Shown: positions 62,498 through 64,000 of the stretch, piece after piece
Layout of the letters: each line of letters starts with the position of its first letter
How positions within the stretch are numbered: position 1 is the first letter of the stretch
From: Homalodisca vitripennis
Taxonomy: Eukaryota; Arthropoda; Insecta; Hemiptera; Cicadellidae
Reading direction: 5' to 3'
Assembly (NCBI RefSeq): GCF_021130785.1
Contig: NC_060208.1
Location: forward strand, 50,594,501-50,658,500
DNA length: 64,000 bases
Program-made: the position numbers and the translations under genes
The notes under the pieces: model-generated
What the model was told of the DNA's origin: nothing
What the model saw: the letters and a program-made list of their open reading frames with translations, nothing else
The model's database searches: none

Positions 62498-64000
62498 TAA
62501 CCACATATAAAAGCTGCGTATCTTATAAATTTGGAAAATTTTATAAAGTAAAAACATTTCAGGATAATACATTTTAAATTTTCATAACCTAACAAAAATA
62601 ATAAATCTTTACTTTTAAGTACGTTTCATAATAATGAAATTTAATCTAAACACTGCATGCAAATTATCTGATATTTTTTATTTCCTTTACGCCATAATGA
62701 ATAGATACACTTGTTTAGATAATTTAACTATGGGGATTGAATGGTTTCTTTTTTATTTTCGTATGGTTAATATAAGCTTCTAATTAACAAACACTAAAAG
62801 TCTTCGATAAAATAGTATAGAGAACATAAACGTCCATATTAACCTGTGTTTAATTCTGTTTTTATTTTGACTAATAAGAAAATAAGTTTTAAATATATTA
62901 AAATGGTATACGAATTATGTAAAAATAACATAGTATAAAAATAATTGTCCATCCTAGTCCTCATGAAAGCACTAACGCATATTATTTTCAAGTTTCTCTC
63001 CAAAGCATTCACATTATCTTAGCGTAAAACGAAATACTTTATAAAGGAATAAACGGGCAAGCTTTTTCAAAATGAATGTATTTAATTTGTTAAACGTTTT
63101 TGTTAAATTATGCCACGCGTTTATCCTGGCATAACGCATTTCAATAAATTTCCCCTAACGCAATTTGAAATATTGCATTGTGGTTTGTAAAAATATGTAT
63201 CATTATTGTAAAGTTGAAATTATGAAATAACATCAGGAATAGTATTGATGACCTTCCATGAGTAAACTGTAATAACATACTAGTTTAACATCCGGGTTGC
63301 AGAATACATAGCCCGATATCTCAAATACTTTTCTACAGACGTATGACAATCACTCACAATTTTAATATATTTTGACTAAAGTTAATATAACCATGAAATA
63401 AAATTAAATATATAAACTTTGGACACGCTTTAGGAAGACATTCACAAGGTCAAATCCATTTTCTAGAGAAAAAAACCGGACATTTCTAGTAATCTATTAG
63501 TTCTAACAAAACATTGCATGAACGTGTTATGGAATGGATGAAACTAAAAATTATTAGTTAGTGGCCTTTTAAAAAGAGATTTATATTTAAGGAACAAACG
63601 CATTCCACTAAATTAATCTGCACATGCATGAATTTTGACAAAACTCGCCTGGATATTTCGCGAAATGGAGTAAAAAAATGAACTTGAATACCTTTCAATA
63701 AGAAATTACACATCAGGGCGTAAAAGAGTTTTCCACAGAAACGACAATGGACGTCTTATGATTCAGAGTAATTTTCAATAAATTGGTATGAATGCTTTAT
63801 TGGGCACATTTTATCTAAGAAAAGTTATAAAATTCTTTTCCTCTAAAGGGATCATAAATTACGACTAAAAATAGACTATTATTGTGATATTTCAAAATAA
63901 TATTAGTAATACATTTCTGAAATATTTTCATCGATTGTTCGATGAGTAGTATGGTTGGTTTCATACACGAGTACAGATTGTTAAACACAAGTATTCATTC
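62498..64000. other. AT-rich DNA, no gene seen
   Basis: No gene or recognised element to the end of the window. Confidence 0.5.

Overview
This is a stretch of insect nuclear DNA: AT-rich, gene-poor and full of decayed transposable elements. The evidence is eukaryotic GT-AG introns, a secreted Cys-rich protein gene split into small exons, a non-LTR retrotransposon, a Tc1/mariner element, a Penelope-like remnant, a tRNA-derived SINE head and very long (TA)n and (CA)n microsatellites. No operons, Shine-Dalgarno patterns or CRISPR arrays are visible. A hemipteran is a guess from the style of the repeats; I cannot name the species.

Layout. 650-1580 holds a decayed LTR retroelement with a gag-like N-terminal fragment; a diverged solo LTR of the same family is at 33184-33825, with a second insertion nested in it. 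4760-9350 (minus strand) is the only convincing host gene: a signal-peptide exon followed by four phase-0 exons of 61, 66, 61 and 66 codons, an A-B-A-B arrangement of four-cysteine domains resembling peritrophin/CBM14. 9.4-32.6 kb is AT-rich non-coding DNA with dispersed repeats, microsatellites and a tRNA-like SINE head at 21.2 kb. 32.66 kb has a hAT-like terminus. 36.4-37.2 kb is a Penelope-like remnant with a hammerhead-ribozyme-like motif, and a motif of the same architecture lies at 34.2 kb. 38.5-39.6 kb is a frameshifted, 3'-truncated ORF of a multi-copy arthropod family, between 24-bp direct repeats. 43.1-49.6 kb is a large inverted repeat pair around a 5'-truncated LINE (44.5-46.4 kb). 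59.4-60.2 kb is a satellite with a higher-order (long-short-short) period of about 368 bp. 61169-62495 is a DD41D mariner-type element with intact termini but a broken transposase.

Apart from the secreted protein gene, nothing forms a pathway. The most interesting signals are the duplicated two-exon module of that gene, a dispersed repeat whose hairpin is kept by compensatory base changes in three copies, the hammerhead-like motifs, and the higher-order satellite. All reading was done by eye; exon ends, repeat borders and family names need alignment to confirm.
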